Origin: Bacillota bacterium
GTDB taxonomy: Bacteria > Bacillota > Clostridia > Lachnospirales > Lachnospiraceae
DNA: 15,363 nucleotides
Direction of reading: 5' to 3'
Assembly (NCBI GenBank): GCA_022717655.1
Contig: JAIIAN010000061.1
Location: forward strand, 1 to 15,363
Translations under genes and position numbers: made by a program
In this document: positions 1 to 6,397 of the stretch, piece after piece
Position numbering within the stretch: the stretch's first letter is position 1
Layout: each line of letters opens with the position of its first letter
The notes under the pieces: generated by a model
Databases searched by the model: none
What the model was told of the DNA's origin: nothing
Seen by the model: only the letters and a program-made list of their open reading frames with translations

Positions 1-561
1 GATGAAATGTCAAAACAGATCCGTTTTGCAAATACATGGGATTATGACGGATTGGTTTACGGCGTACCTTCTACTGGAAATGCACAGGGCGTTGTTTACA
101 ATAAGAGAGTGTTTGAGGAAGCAGGCGTGACTGAAATCCCAAAAACTCCGGATGAATTTATCGATGACTTGAAAATAATTAAAGAAAAAACAGATGCGAT
201 TCCGCTTTATACGAACTTTGCAGCAGGCTGGACAATGGGAGCATGGAATGACTATGTAGGAATTGCTTCAAACGGTGACCCGGATTACAAGAATAACATT
301 CTGCTTCATACAAAAAATCCATTCACAAAGAATGAAGAAAACAGCGGTCCTTATGCAGTTTACTACACTCTGTATACAGCAGTTGCAGATAAACTGGTAG
401 AAGAAGACCCTGCATCCAGTGACTGGGAGTCTTCTAAGACAATGATTAATAATGGTGAAATCGGTTCCATGGTACTTGGTTCCTGGTGTGTACAGCAGTT
501 TAAGGATGCTGGTGACCACCCGGATGATATCGGATACATGCCATTTCCAATTTCTGTAATT
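1..561 (+). pseudogene. ABC sugar-binding lipoprotein, internal fragment fused to a permease
   Basis: This is a piece of a family-1 extracellular solute-binding protein, which captures oligosaccharides outside the cell for an ABC importer. The reading frame is open from base 1, so the gene begins before the window and the ATG at 7 is probably internal. Visible family features are the stretch FANTWDYDGLVYGVPSTGNA, then VVYNKRVFEEAG and the TPDEF motif, and late in the piece GSWCVQQFKDAG followed by IGYMPFPISV. In intact relatives that last motif is followed by roughly 100 further residues of the C-terminal lobe; here the frame passes directly into a membrane protein near 559-566. The binding domain is therefore incomplete and probably non-functional. 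Family call is from recognition of motifs, not a search. Confidence 0.8.
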
Positions 562-888
562 GGAAGCAGAAAAGTACAAAAAAGACTTCTGATTGTAACA
601 TTTATGTTTCTTCCGCTTCTGCTTTTAGTCGTTTTTACTTATGTTCCATTTATTAAAATGGTTCAGTTTAGCTTTTATGATATGAAATATCTTGGAGACA
701 AGGTATGGGTCGGACTTAAGAATTACAAAGAAGTATTCAGCAGACCAGATATTTTTGGTTCTTTGTTTGTCAGTGTTTACTATATGGGTGGTGCAGTTGT
801 ACAGCTTATACTGTCATTATTTTTTGCAACTATGATGGTATTTAAAGTAAAGCCGGAACCATTCATGCGATTGGCGCAGGCATTTTGA
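562..888 (+). pseudogene. ABC sugar permease (MsmF/UgpA type), N-terminal fragment
   Basis: The frame entering from the binding-protein piece continues in frame into a carbohydrate ABC permease N-terminus. It shows a basic start (SRKVQKR), a first membrane helix (LLIVTFMFLPLLLLVVFTYV), the typical QFSFYDM and GLKNYKEVF motifs, and a second helix ending FFATMMVFKVK. Intact permeases have about 290-310 residues and six helices with an EAA loop; only about the first 95 residues survive. The last codons to the stop at 888 are out-of-frame translation of the adjoining mannose-6-phosphate isomerase piece. The fused ORF (1-888) could still be translated, giving a truncated binding protein tethered to two helices, but it could not form a transporter. 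Confidence 0.8.
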
Positions 889-1199
889 TTGCTGAAATTC
901 AGCAAAATTCGAATGTGACTTATCGTGTGTATGATTACGGCAGAGTGGGAAAAGATGGAAAAAAACGAGATTTACACATTGAAAAAGCACTTGCTGTAAC
1001 CAACCGTGTTCCGATTATAAAAGATAAAAGCAGTTATCCACATGTTGCAGACTGCGATTATTTTACCGTAGATAAATTAAACTTAGACGGAACTTTTATG
1101 AACAAAATGGAAGGACAGGTCTCCGATGCTTCTTTTGTAAGTATTCTGATGCTGGATGGGGAAGGTACCATTTCCAATCAGGGAGAAACCCTTACATTC
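849..1199 (+). pseudogene. manA: Mannose-6-phosphate isomerase (class I, ManA-type) fragment
   Basis: From about 852 a different frame reads A-G-T-I-H-A-I-G-A-G-I-L-I-A-E-I-Q-Q-N-S-N, the strongly conserved cupin segment of type I phosphomannose isomerases, then TYRVYDYGR and DLHIEKALAVTN. These features identify the zinc-dependent enzyme that interconverts mannose-6-phosphate and fructose-6-phosphate. The N-terminal half, with most metal ligands and the active site, is absent, so the piece cannot be active. It runs through the C-terminal cupin (MLDGEGTISNQGETLTF) and then passes in frame into a ROK kinase near 1200. The junction with the permease lies near 847-855. The only start-like codon is TTG at 885, with no convincing ribosome site. 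Confidence 0.8.
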
Positions 1200-1397
1200 A
1201 ACATCAAATGGGAAAATGTAGAACTTGCAAAAGCAATCGGTTCCTATCTTCCGATACCGGTGAGCATTGCAAATGATGCTGACTGCGCAGCACTTGGTGA
1301 GACCGTTGCAGGAGCCGGAAAAGGTTATCAGGATGTGGTTGTACTGACACTTGGCACCGGAGTCGGCGGTGGCATTATTATAGATGGAAAAATCTAG
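1200..1397 (+). pseudogene. ROK-family glucokinase, internal fragment
   Basis: About 65 residues of a ROK sugar kinase continue the isomerase frame without interruption. The segment NIKWENVELAKAIGSYLPIP is followed by VSIANDADCAALGE, which holds the conserved Asn-Asp of the sugar site, and then LGTGVGGGIIIDGKI, the second phosphate-binding glycine motif. Both the N-terminal DxGGT phosphate loop and the C-terminal CxCGxxGC zinc region are missing. The frame ends at TAG 1395-1397 just before an AGCAG hairpin. With the isomerase piece it suggests that the original locus phosphorylated and isomerised hexoses released from an imported glycan. It is a non-functional remnant. Confidence 0.8.
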
Positions 1398-1398
1398 G

Positions 1399-1426
1399 AG
1401 CAGCGAGTCTGCTGTAGAATTTTTAA
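1399..1426 (+). terminator. Weak hairpin with T-run after the ROK fragment
   Basis: AGCAG (1399-1403) pairs with CTGCT (1409-1413) around a 5-base loop, with a run of T from 1420. The 5-bp stem is short for an intrinsic terminator. It is listed because it lies 2 bases after the point where the ROK reading frame ends, like the stronger AGCAGGG hairpins that follow two other truncated genes. Confidence 0.3.
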
Positions 1427-1440
1427 ACAGGGATAAACGC

Positions 1441-2268
1441 ATGAAAATTTTTGCAGATAATGAAAAGTTAAGTTACACCGGAAGAATAGACTGGAAAAAT
1501 CCAAAAGCTCCGGTCTTTGTATTTCCGTGTACTTCTGTACAAATGAATTTTACCGGAAATCAATTAAGTGTCTGCCTGGAAAACCAGAATGTATATTGGG
1601 ATAATTATATGGGATATCTTCTGGATGGAGAGCAGAAGGTGCTTGCGCTTCCAAAAGAAGGAACGATGAAGTTTGATATTCCTGTAAAAGAAAACGATAA
1701 AAATGAGCATAGTATTTTATTATTTAAGCGTCAGGATTCTTGTCACGAAGTAGTTTTTAAAGGATTTGAAATCGGAGAAAACGAAACAATTTTAGAACCG
1801 CCAAGAAAACCGATAAGAAAAATAGAGGTATATGGAGATTCGGTATCGGCAGGAGAAGTATCCGAAGCGGTTGAATATGTAGGAAAGTCTGACCCAGACC
1901 ATAACGGAGAGTTTTCAAACAGCTGGTATTCCTACGCATGGATGACTGCAAGAAAACTAAATGCCGAGATTCATGATATTGCACAGGGAGGCATTGCATT
2001 ATTAGACCATACAGGATGGTTCTGTGAGCCAAATGCAGTTGGAATGGAAAGTGTCTGGGATAAAATCTGTTATCATCCAGCTCTTGGAAATGCAAGAAAA
2101 TGGGACTTTAAGCAGTATATTCCACAGGTAGTGATTGTGGCAGTTGGTCAAAATGATGCTCATCCGAAGGATTATATGAAAGAAGAACCAAATGGAGAAC
2201 ATGCAGTTAAATGGCGCAGTCACTATGAGAGGGATGGAATTAGCAGGGGCAAAATTGCCCCTGCTTAA
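1441..2268 (+). pseudogene. CE2-type acetyl (xylan/mannan) esterase, 3'-truncated
   Basis: The product resembles carbohydrate esterase family 2: an N-terminal beta-sandwich (about residues 1-120, with PVFVFPCTSVQMNFTGNQL and YWDNYMGYLLDG) followed by an SGNH hydrolase domain. The nucleophile motif YGDSVSAGE is at 131-139 (Ser134), the oxyanion Gly motif AQGG at 181-184 and VGQNDAHP at 235-242. CE2 enzymes deacetylate xylo- or manno-oligosaccharides and normally run to about 350 residues, with the catalytic His near the C-terminus. Here authentic sequence stops at HYERD (residue 265) and the last ten codons translate a terminator hairpin. The catalytic His and the last part of the fold are missing, so activity is unlikely. 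ATG 1441 matches the expected N-terminus (MKIFADNEKL); an in-frame ATG at 1384 only adds residues from the adjacent junction. Confidence 0.8.
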
Positions 2269-2272
2269 ATTT
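2242..2272. terminator. Bidirectional terminator between the esterase fragment and the kinase gene
   Basis: An 11-bp perfect inverted repeat, AGCAGGGGCAA (2242-2252) with TTGCCCCTGCT (2255-2265), is followed by TTAAATTTTTATTTT. It overlaps the convergent stop codon of the sensor kinase at 2265-2267 and also supplies the last codons of the truncated esterase frame. It probably serves both directions. Confidence 0.75.
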
Positions 2273-3596
2273 TTATTTTATGATTTCCATATAAAAGTAC
2301 GGAAGCATAAAAGATTCCATTTTCATATCGAAATTGTGCCATTCCGTGATACCGTTCTGCTATATTTTGTACAGACGAAGTTCCTGTTCCGAAACCGCTA
2401 TGTTTGGAAGAAAGAAATCGTCCATCTTGTTCAAGTGGTGCTTTTTTGCAGTTATTGTCGATAGTGAGAATGAACTGATTGTTTTCTTCTTTCATACGAA
2501 TGTGGATAAACGGTGCGGTATCGTGTAGTTCACGGCAGGCATCCAGTGAATTTTCCAGAAGATTTCCGATGATAGCACAAAGTTCCGGTTCAGGTACGGA
2601 AAGTACTTCGGGGATGCGTAAATCTACTTTAAAGTCAATCTGTTCTCTTCGTGCTTCTTCGGCATAATAGCAGACAATAGTATTGACTGCATAATTTTTA
2701 CAATAGGTATGCTGGGTATCAGGCGGAAGATATTTCCGGTACTGATTAATATAATTGCAAAGAGCGTCCTGTTCACCGGTTTGCAGATAGTGGTCAATAA
2801 TGTTTAGATGCTGGCGTAAATCGTGTCGTGCTTCACGAGTAGAAGCAATGTGACGAGTCAGCTGTTGATACTGTGTCTGCTGCATGGCGAGCATCATTTC
2901 CTGCCGTGCGGTCTGTTCCGCAAGTTCTGTTTGATGGCGTACACTATCCATTGCATCTAAGACAACCCAATAAGCAATTATCATGGAAAGTAACAAAAAG
3001 AGCCGTGTGGCAACAAAACGGAAATTGAATACAAGGTCACGTGTGACGGCAGGAGTATACAGGCTAATCATCATTGTAGTAGAAAATGGAAGAAGCCAGA
3101 TTTTTCTCCAGAAGCCAGGGTTGTCAACTTGAAATACACGGTCTTTTGTTTTTATCAGAAAGTGTAGAGCAAAAGGCAGTGAGAGGATAAAGATTGTCAT
3201 AATCAACAACATCGTATGAAGGGAATAAAAATCCCAGTTTGGGTCTGGAGAAAGACAGGACTCCAGAAAAAACGCAACTCCACGTACGAAAATAATGTAA
3301 TCAAAAACAAAGATATATAAATACAGCAGTTTCCAGAAATCAGCTTTGATACATCCAAAGTAAATAATAAAACAAAACAGTGGAAAGACATAATCTGTTG
3401 GACGCAAAGAACGATGATGAAACGTCAGATACAGATAAAAAGCAGACTGTAGAAACTGTGATATCACACAGAGCAGAATCACTGCCCAGGTTGGCATACG
3501 CAGCTGTTTATAAAATGGAAAAAATGCAAGAATCAGGAATGGTATCATATGTAAAGATTCACAGAAAAATGCAAGAATAGAAACGGACCATGCCAT
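2265..3596 (-). CDS. AgrC-like sensor histidine kinase (GHKL type)
   Basis: A 443-residue membrane sensor kinase. Residues 1-215 hold about six hydrophobic helices with short loops, the layout of AgrC/ComD/BlpH-like peptide sensors, with no large extracellular domain. A linker helix (216-250) leads to the phospho-acceptor segment EARHDLRQHLN (His258), the N box NLLENSLDAC (345-354) and the G box GFGTG (401-405) of a HATPase_c_5 domain. It should autophosphorylate at His258 and pass phosphate to the response regulator whose stop lies 3 bases upstream; the tight spacing and poor ribosome site of its own suggest translational coupling. The ligand is unknown: no AgrB-type protease or AgrD-type peptide gene is visible nearby, so a peptide ligand is only an inference from the membrane layout. 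It is complete at both ends. Confidence 0.9.
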   Translation of the reverse strand: MAWSVSILAFFCESLHMIPFLILAFFPFYKQLRMPTWAVILLCVISQFLQSAFYLYLTFHHRSLRPTDYVFPLFCFIIYFGCIKADFWKLLYLYIFVFDYIIFVRGVAFFLESCLSPDPNWDFYSLHTMLLIMTIFILSLPFALHFLIKTKDRVFQVDNPGFWRKIWLLPFSTTMMISLYTPAVTRDLVFNFRFVATRLFLLLSMIIAYWVVLDAMDSVRHQTELAEQTARQEMMLAMQQTQYQQLTRHIASTREARHDLRQHLNIIDHYLQTGEQDALCNYINQYRKYLPPDTQHTYCKNYAVNTIVCYYAEEARREQIDFKVDLRIPEVLSVPEPELCAIIGNLLENSLDACRELHDTAPFIHIRMKEENNQFILTIDNNCKKAPLEQDGRFLSSKHSGFGTGTSSVQNIAERYHGMAQFRYENGIFYASVLLYGNHKIKI

Positions 3597-3599
3597 GTC

Positions 3600-4346
3600 T
3601 TAAAACCCCTTTCGAATCGCTTCAAATAAATAGGAGGAATATGCCTCCAGCACTTCTTTTGTTTTTCGACGGCTGCAATAGACTGCCGTATTATCTTTTA
3701 ATAGAACCTTTCCATCCTTTCCAATATTTTTTACTTGTGAAAAATTTAAGAGTAATCCTTTTCCTGCAATATAAAAACGATTGGTAGAGGGAAGCAGTTC
3801 CATCAGTTCCGTGAGAGAAAGCCTTGTCTGAAATACATCCTGAACCGTGTGAATAAAAAGCCAGTGTCCCGATTTTTCAGCGTAGCAGAAATCGTCAAGA
3901 GCCACACGGCGTGGAGAAGCAGCCGTACCCTGTCCAAGACTTTCAGGAAATTCGATAGAAAGTGGAACAGCCCAGATTTCGCGTAGTTCCTGTAAACACC
4001 AGTCCAGTTTTTCTAAATTTACTGGTTTTAACAGATAATCGAGAGGATGAACCTCGTATCCTTCCAGTGAAAAATCCGGTTCCGTTGTCGTAAAAATGAG
4101 AGGCAGTCTGCGTGCGATTTTTCTAAGTTCTTTTGCTGTCTCGATACCGTTTAATCCATTTTTGGCAAGCATGATATCCATAAAAACAGCGCTGAAAAAT
4201 CCCGACCGGAAATCAGATAGAAAAGCTTCTCCGCTTGAAAAAAAAGAAAAATCTACGGATTCTCCATGGCGGGAGCAGTTTTCTGAAATTAAAGTTTGAA
4301 GAAGTTTTCGGTCGGATTCTAAATCCTCAATAATTGCAAAATGCAT
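3600..4346 (-). CDS. LytTR-family response regulator (AgrA/VirR type)
   Basis: A 248-residue cytoplasmic regulator. The receiver domain (1-125) has acidic residues E8/D9, phospho-acceptor Asp57 in FMDIML, the Thr cluster at 86-88 and Lys107-Pro108 in LLKP. The C-terminal LytTR DNA-binding domain (about 140-240) shows the typical RVALDDFCYAEKSGHWLFIH start and the FYIAGKGLLLNFSQVKNI motif. The chosen start is ATG 4346, preceded by AAAGGAG (complement of 4355-4361) at good distance; an upstream GTG at 4475 would add 43 residues rich in intergenic sequence and lacks a site. It is co-transcribed with the kinase downstream. LytTR proteins bind paired direct repeats, and a matching pair lies 35-67 bases upstream, suggesting autoregulation and possibly control of the divergent surface cluster. 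Confidence 0.92.
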   Translation of the reverse strand: MHFAIIEDLESDRKLLQTLISENCSRHGESVDFSFFSSGEAFLSDFRSGFFSAVFMDIMLAKNGLNGIETAKELRKIARRLPLIFTTTEPDFSLEGYEVHPLDYLLKPVNLEKLDWCLQELREIWAVPLSIEFPESLGQGTAASPRRVALDDFCYAEKSGHWLFIHTVQDVFQTRLSLTELMELLPSTNRFYIAGKGLLLNFSQVKNIGKDGKVLLKDNTAVYCSRRKTKEVLEAYSSYLFEAIRKGF

Positions 4347-4380
4347 AAAAGGTTCTCCTTTCACGTAACAATGTCTTTTC

Positions 4381-4413
4381 GACCGTTTATGCCACAGCCT
4401 GACCGTTTGCGCC
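4381..4413. promoter_or_regulatory. Direct-repeat pair, candidate LytTR binding site
   Basis: GACCGTTTATGCC (4381-4393) and GACCGTTTGCGCC (4401-4413) match in 11 of 13 positions with a 20-base period, about two helical turns. The ACCGTT core resembles the direct repeats bound by LytTR regulators (usually spaced near 21 bases). It lies in the divergent region, upstream of the response regulator gene. Assignment to this regulator is inferred. Confidence 0.5.
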
Positions 4414-4463
4414 GAAGCTGTGATTTTTCTAAAAAAATCTGTTATCGTAGAAACAGAAAAAAC

Positions 4464-4475
4464 GTGAATATTCAC
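4464..4475. promoter_or_regulatory. 12-bp perfect palindrome in the divergent region
   Basis: GTGAATATTCAC reads the same on both strands. It sits between the divergent response regulator and receiver-like genes, about 50 bases from the direct-repeat pair, so it may be an operator for a dimeric regulator. No protein can be assigned to it, and a palindrome of this length in AT-rich DNA could be chance. Confidence 0.25.
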
Positions 4476-4568
4476 TTATGTATTTTTGTACTTTCAGAAG
4501 CTTTTGGTGCTTGATTTTATGAGAAGAAAAGATTTCAAGAGTACATATTTAACAATGGGGGTGAATAC

Positions 4569-4934
4569 ATGACTCGTGTTGTAATCTATGCTGATACCGT
4601 TGAAGAGGCAGAGGGACTTGCTGAATTATTTCGTATTGGAATCTTACAAAGACAAAAGTGGCCGATGATTCATCTTTATATAGGGAATTTAATTGAATAT
4701 CTTCAGTTTGTGCATGGAAATCCTCTGCTAATCATGATTGCAGCGGTTACCGGTCCAGATGGAGAGCATATCGTGCGCAGGATTCGGGAAAATAATCAGC
4801 AGGCACGTCTGGTCTGGCTTTCCAATCGGGAAAACAGCATGGCTTCCTGGCGGGTGCATGTAACCTCATTTGGGCTTCTTCCACAGAATGGAGAAGAAAT
4901 AGAACGTATTTTAGATGATTGTGAAATTTTTTAA
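4569..4934 (+). CDS. Stand-alone degenerate receiver-like protein
   Basis: A 121-residue soluble protein with no signal peptide. Its alternating pattern follows a CheY-like fold: strand RVVIYAD (3-9), helix EEAEGLAELFRIGIL, strand MIHLYIG, strand LLIMIAAV (53-60) followed by GPDG and a helix, strand ARLVWLSNREN (79-89), and TSFGLLPQNGEEIERIL (99-115), which corresponds to the LDYLLKPVNLEKL region of the neighbouring regulator. The position of the phospho-acceptor Asp at the end of strand 3 is Ile/Ala, and the conserved Lys of the KP motif is replaced. It therefore probably cannot be phosphorylated and has no output domain. GGGGGTG before ATG 4569 is a good ribosome site. Placed between the LytTR pair and the surface genes, it may act as a partner or antagonist protein. 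The receiver assignment is from pattern only. Confidence 0.6.
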   Translation: MTRVVIYADTVEEAEGLAELFRIGILQRQKWPMIHLYIGNLIEYLQFVHGNPLLIMIAAVTGPDGEHIVRRIRENNQQARLVWLSNRENSMASWRVHVTSFGLLPQNGEEIERILDDCEIF

Positions 4935-4988
4935 CCAAATCAAACGGCAAAGCAGATTGCAAATATCGGCTTCATTTGGTTAAAAAAT
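4926..4988. repeat. 15-bp perfect inverted repeat with 33-base spacer
   Basis: ATTTTTTAACCAAAT (4926-4940) and ATTTGGTTAAAAAAT (4974-4988) are exact reverse complements. The left arm contains the stop codon of the receiver-like gene. The stem is AT-rich and its T-run is inside the arm, so it is not a classical terminator; it could be an RNA stem that limits read-through into the surface genes, or an operator pair. Confidence 0.6.
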
Positions 4989-5142
4989 ATATTGTTTTCT
5001 CAAAATACGCTTGTATTCGAGAATAGTTTAGCAGGAAAAAGAGTTGTATACAAGAGAAAAATGTGAGGAATTGAATCAAAGAGGGAAGCGTATGAAAACT
5101 GAAAAAGATCAGATGACTGTATTCTGTGAAGAGGTGAGGAAG

Positions 5143-5709
5143 ATGAACAAAGAGATAAAAGAAAAAAATGTACAAAATAAAAAGACACAGATAATAATTA
5201 TCGTTCTGATTTTCATTACACTGATAGCAGTTGCGGTAGCAGTGTGGGCACTTTTTTTTCGAAATGCTGTGCCAGATTTAACTCCGGATTATGCGCCACA
5301 GGAAACAGAAGAACATGCCGAATTAATTCTGGATGATTCGGGTGACGAAAAAATGGAGACGACTAAGGGAGGTGGAGCAGTCAGCATGGTATATCAGAAA
5401 GAAGTTCAGATTTCTCTTGCTGACCAGAGGGCAACATTACTGTTCCAGAATCCATCGAAGTCGGTTAATAACATTGTGTTACAGCTTGTGATTTGCAGTA
5501 AAGACGGAACAGATACAATAATTGCACAGTCAGGAACACTCTCACCAGGATATAAAGTGGAACAGCTTGATTTACTAAAAGATGTCGCAACACTTTCGGA
5601 AGGAGAGTACAGTGGAAAATTTAATGTTTTGTATTATGACCCAGACACAGGTGAAAAATCTGTATTGAACAGTACAATTGAAGGACTTGTAGTTTCGGTA
5701 GTTAAATAA
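5143..5709 (+). CDS. Membrane-anchored extracytoplasmic protein, surface cluster
   Basis: A 188-residue protein of no family I can name. A basic N-terminus (1-15) is followed by one strong hydrophobic helix (16-39), then an acidic linker (45-70) and a beta-rich domain (about 80-188) that should lie outside the membrane. The domain shares a pattern with the product at 7400-7900: a strand with F-x-N-x-S, then an I-x-x-x-G-x-L-x-P-G-Y segment, then YDPDTG before a closing strand. The two are therefore probable paralogues. I chose ATG 5143 because GAGGTGA lies five bases upstream; ATG 5092 and TTG 5044 are alternative longer starts that add a charged, non-signal extension. A 208-base gap with an inverted repeat separates it from the gene before, and it is 100 bases ahead of the first secreted protein. 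Confidence 0.75.
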   Translation: MNKEIKEKNVQNKKTQIIIIVLIFITLIAVAVAVWALFFRNAVPDLTPDYAPQETEEHAELILDDSGDEKMETTKGGGAVSMVYQKEVQISLADQRATLLFQNPSKSVNNIVLQLVICSKDGTDTIIAQSGTLSPGYKVEQLDLLKDVATLSEGEYSGKFNVLYYDPDTGEKSVLNSTIEGLVVSVVK

Positions 5710-5809
5710 GTTTAAACCGAATCTATTTGTATCTGCGGCTTCGCACATATTTTACCGAAAATGTAAATAAACCACAAAAATAAATTACAAAAAGAAAGGA
5801 AGAAGAAAG

Positions 5810-6376
5810 ATGAAGAAAAAAATACTGAGTTTATGTATGGCAGTATCCCTTGTTTTAGGCAGTGGAACAGTGGTAATGGCAGAGACACTCGAAGCAAAAG
5901 ATACGTCTACAAGCCATGAAGTAAAAGGAAAGTATCATATGATGGCAGAACCTGCTACGGTATACAAAGTGGATGTTCAGTGGGGTTCTATGGAATTTAC
6001 GTATCAGGGAGCAGGTACGACCAGACGCTGGAATGTGAAAACGCATGAATACAGTGATGAAATAACAGATGAAGGAAAATGGATTTATGAAGATGGTGCA
6101 AATAAAATTTTGATTACCAATTCTTCCAACAAAGCAATTACAGCGACAATTGCGACAGCGATGGAGGGAAGTGGAATCACAGCAGATATTACAAATCCGA
6201 CAATAAATCTGGAAGATGCATCGATTGGTGCAACAACAGAGCAGGCTGGAACTGCTTCAAAAGGGGAAGCAACAATTTCTCTGGCAGGTGAGTTATCCGA
6301 TAAAAATGCAAGTAAAGCAAAAATTGGTACGGTAACGATTTCTTTTGCTGATACAGCAACGACAGAACAGCCGTAA
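5810..6376 (+). CDS. Secreted beta-rich surface protein, VDVxWGS family (short form)
   Basis: A 188-residue secreted protein. The signal peptide runs MKKKILSLCMAVSLVLGSGT to a probable cut after VMA (residues 22-24). The mature part is short-strand, Thr/Ser/Ala-rich and lacks Cys, as in extracellular beta-sandwich proteins. It shares with the next gene the motifs VYKVDVQWGSMEFTY (51-65), RRWNVKTHEY (72-81), GANKILITNSSNKAITA (96-112) and a final TVTISF strand, so the two are paralogues. The C-terminus ends soon after (TTEQP), with no membrane anchor or sorting tail, so it is either released or bound by partners. The ribosome site is AAAGGAAG. The architecture faintly recalls matrix or fibre subunits such as TasA/camelysin, but I see no specific motif that proves this; function is unknown. 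Confidence 0.8.
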   Translation: MKKKILSLCMAVSLVLGSGTVVMAETLEAKDTSTSHEVKGKYHMMAEPATVYKVDVQWGSMEFTYQGAGTTRRWNVKTHEYSDEITDEGKWIYEDGANKILITNSSNKAITATIATAMEGSGITADITNPTINLEDASIGATTEQAGTASKGEATISLAGELSDKNASKAKIGTVTISFADTATTEQP

Positions 6377-6397
6377 GTAGAGGGGAGGACAGGAATT

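Noticed and set aside
1..2268. The fused left-end ORFs as a designed multi-domain protein
   Set aside because: Each piece lacks essential parts (binding lobe, permease core, isomerase active site, kinase phosphate loop, esterase His), and two junctions change frame.
2192..2528. Plus-strand ORFs overlapping the 3' part of the sensor kinase
   Set aside because: They are antisense shadows of the kinase, without domain features or ribosome sites.
4347..4475. Longer response regulator starting at GTG 4475
   Set aside because: It would translate the direct repeats and the ribosome site; the receiver fold begins at MHFAIIED (4346) with AAAGGAG upstream.
4926..4988. The 15-bp inverted repeat as an invertible (phase-variable) promoter
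   Set aside because: The spacer is only 33 bases, shows no promoter inside, and no recombinase gene is nearby.
5044..5142. Longer start (TTG 5044 or ATG 5092) for the first anchor protein
   Set aside because: GAGGTGA five bases before ATG 5143 is the best ribosome site; ATG 5092 remains possible.
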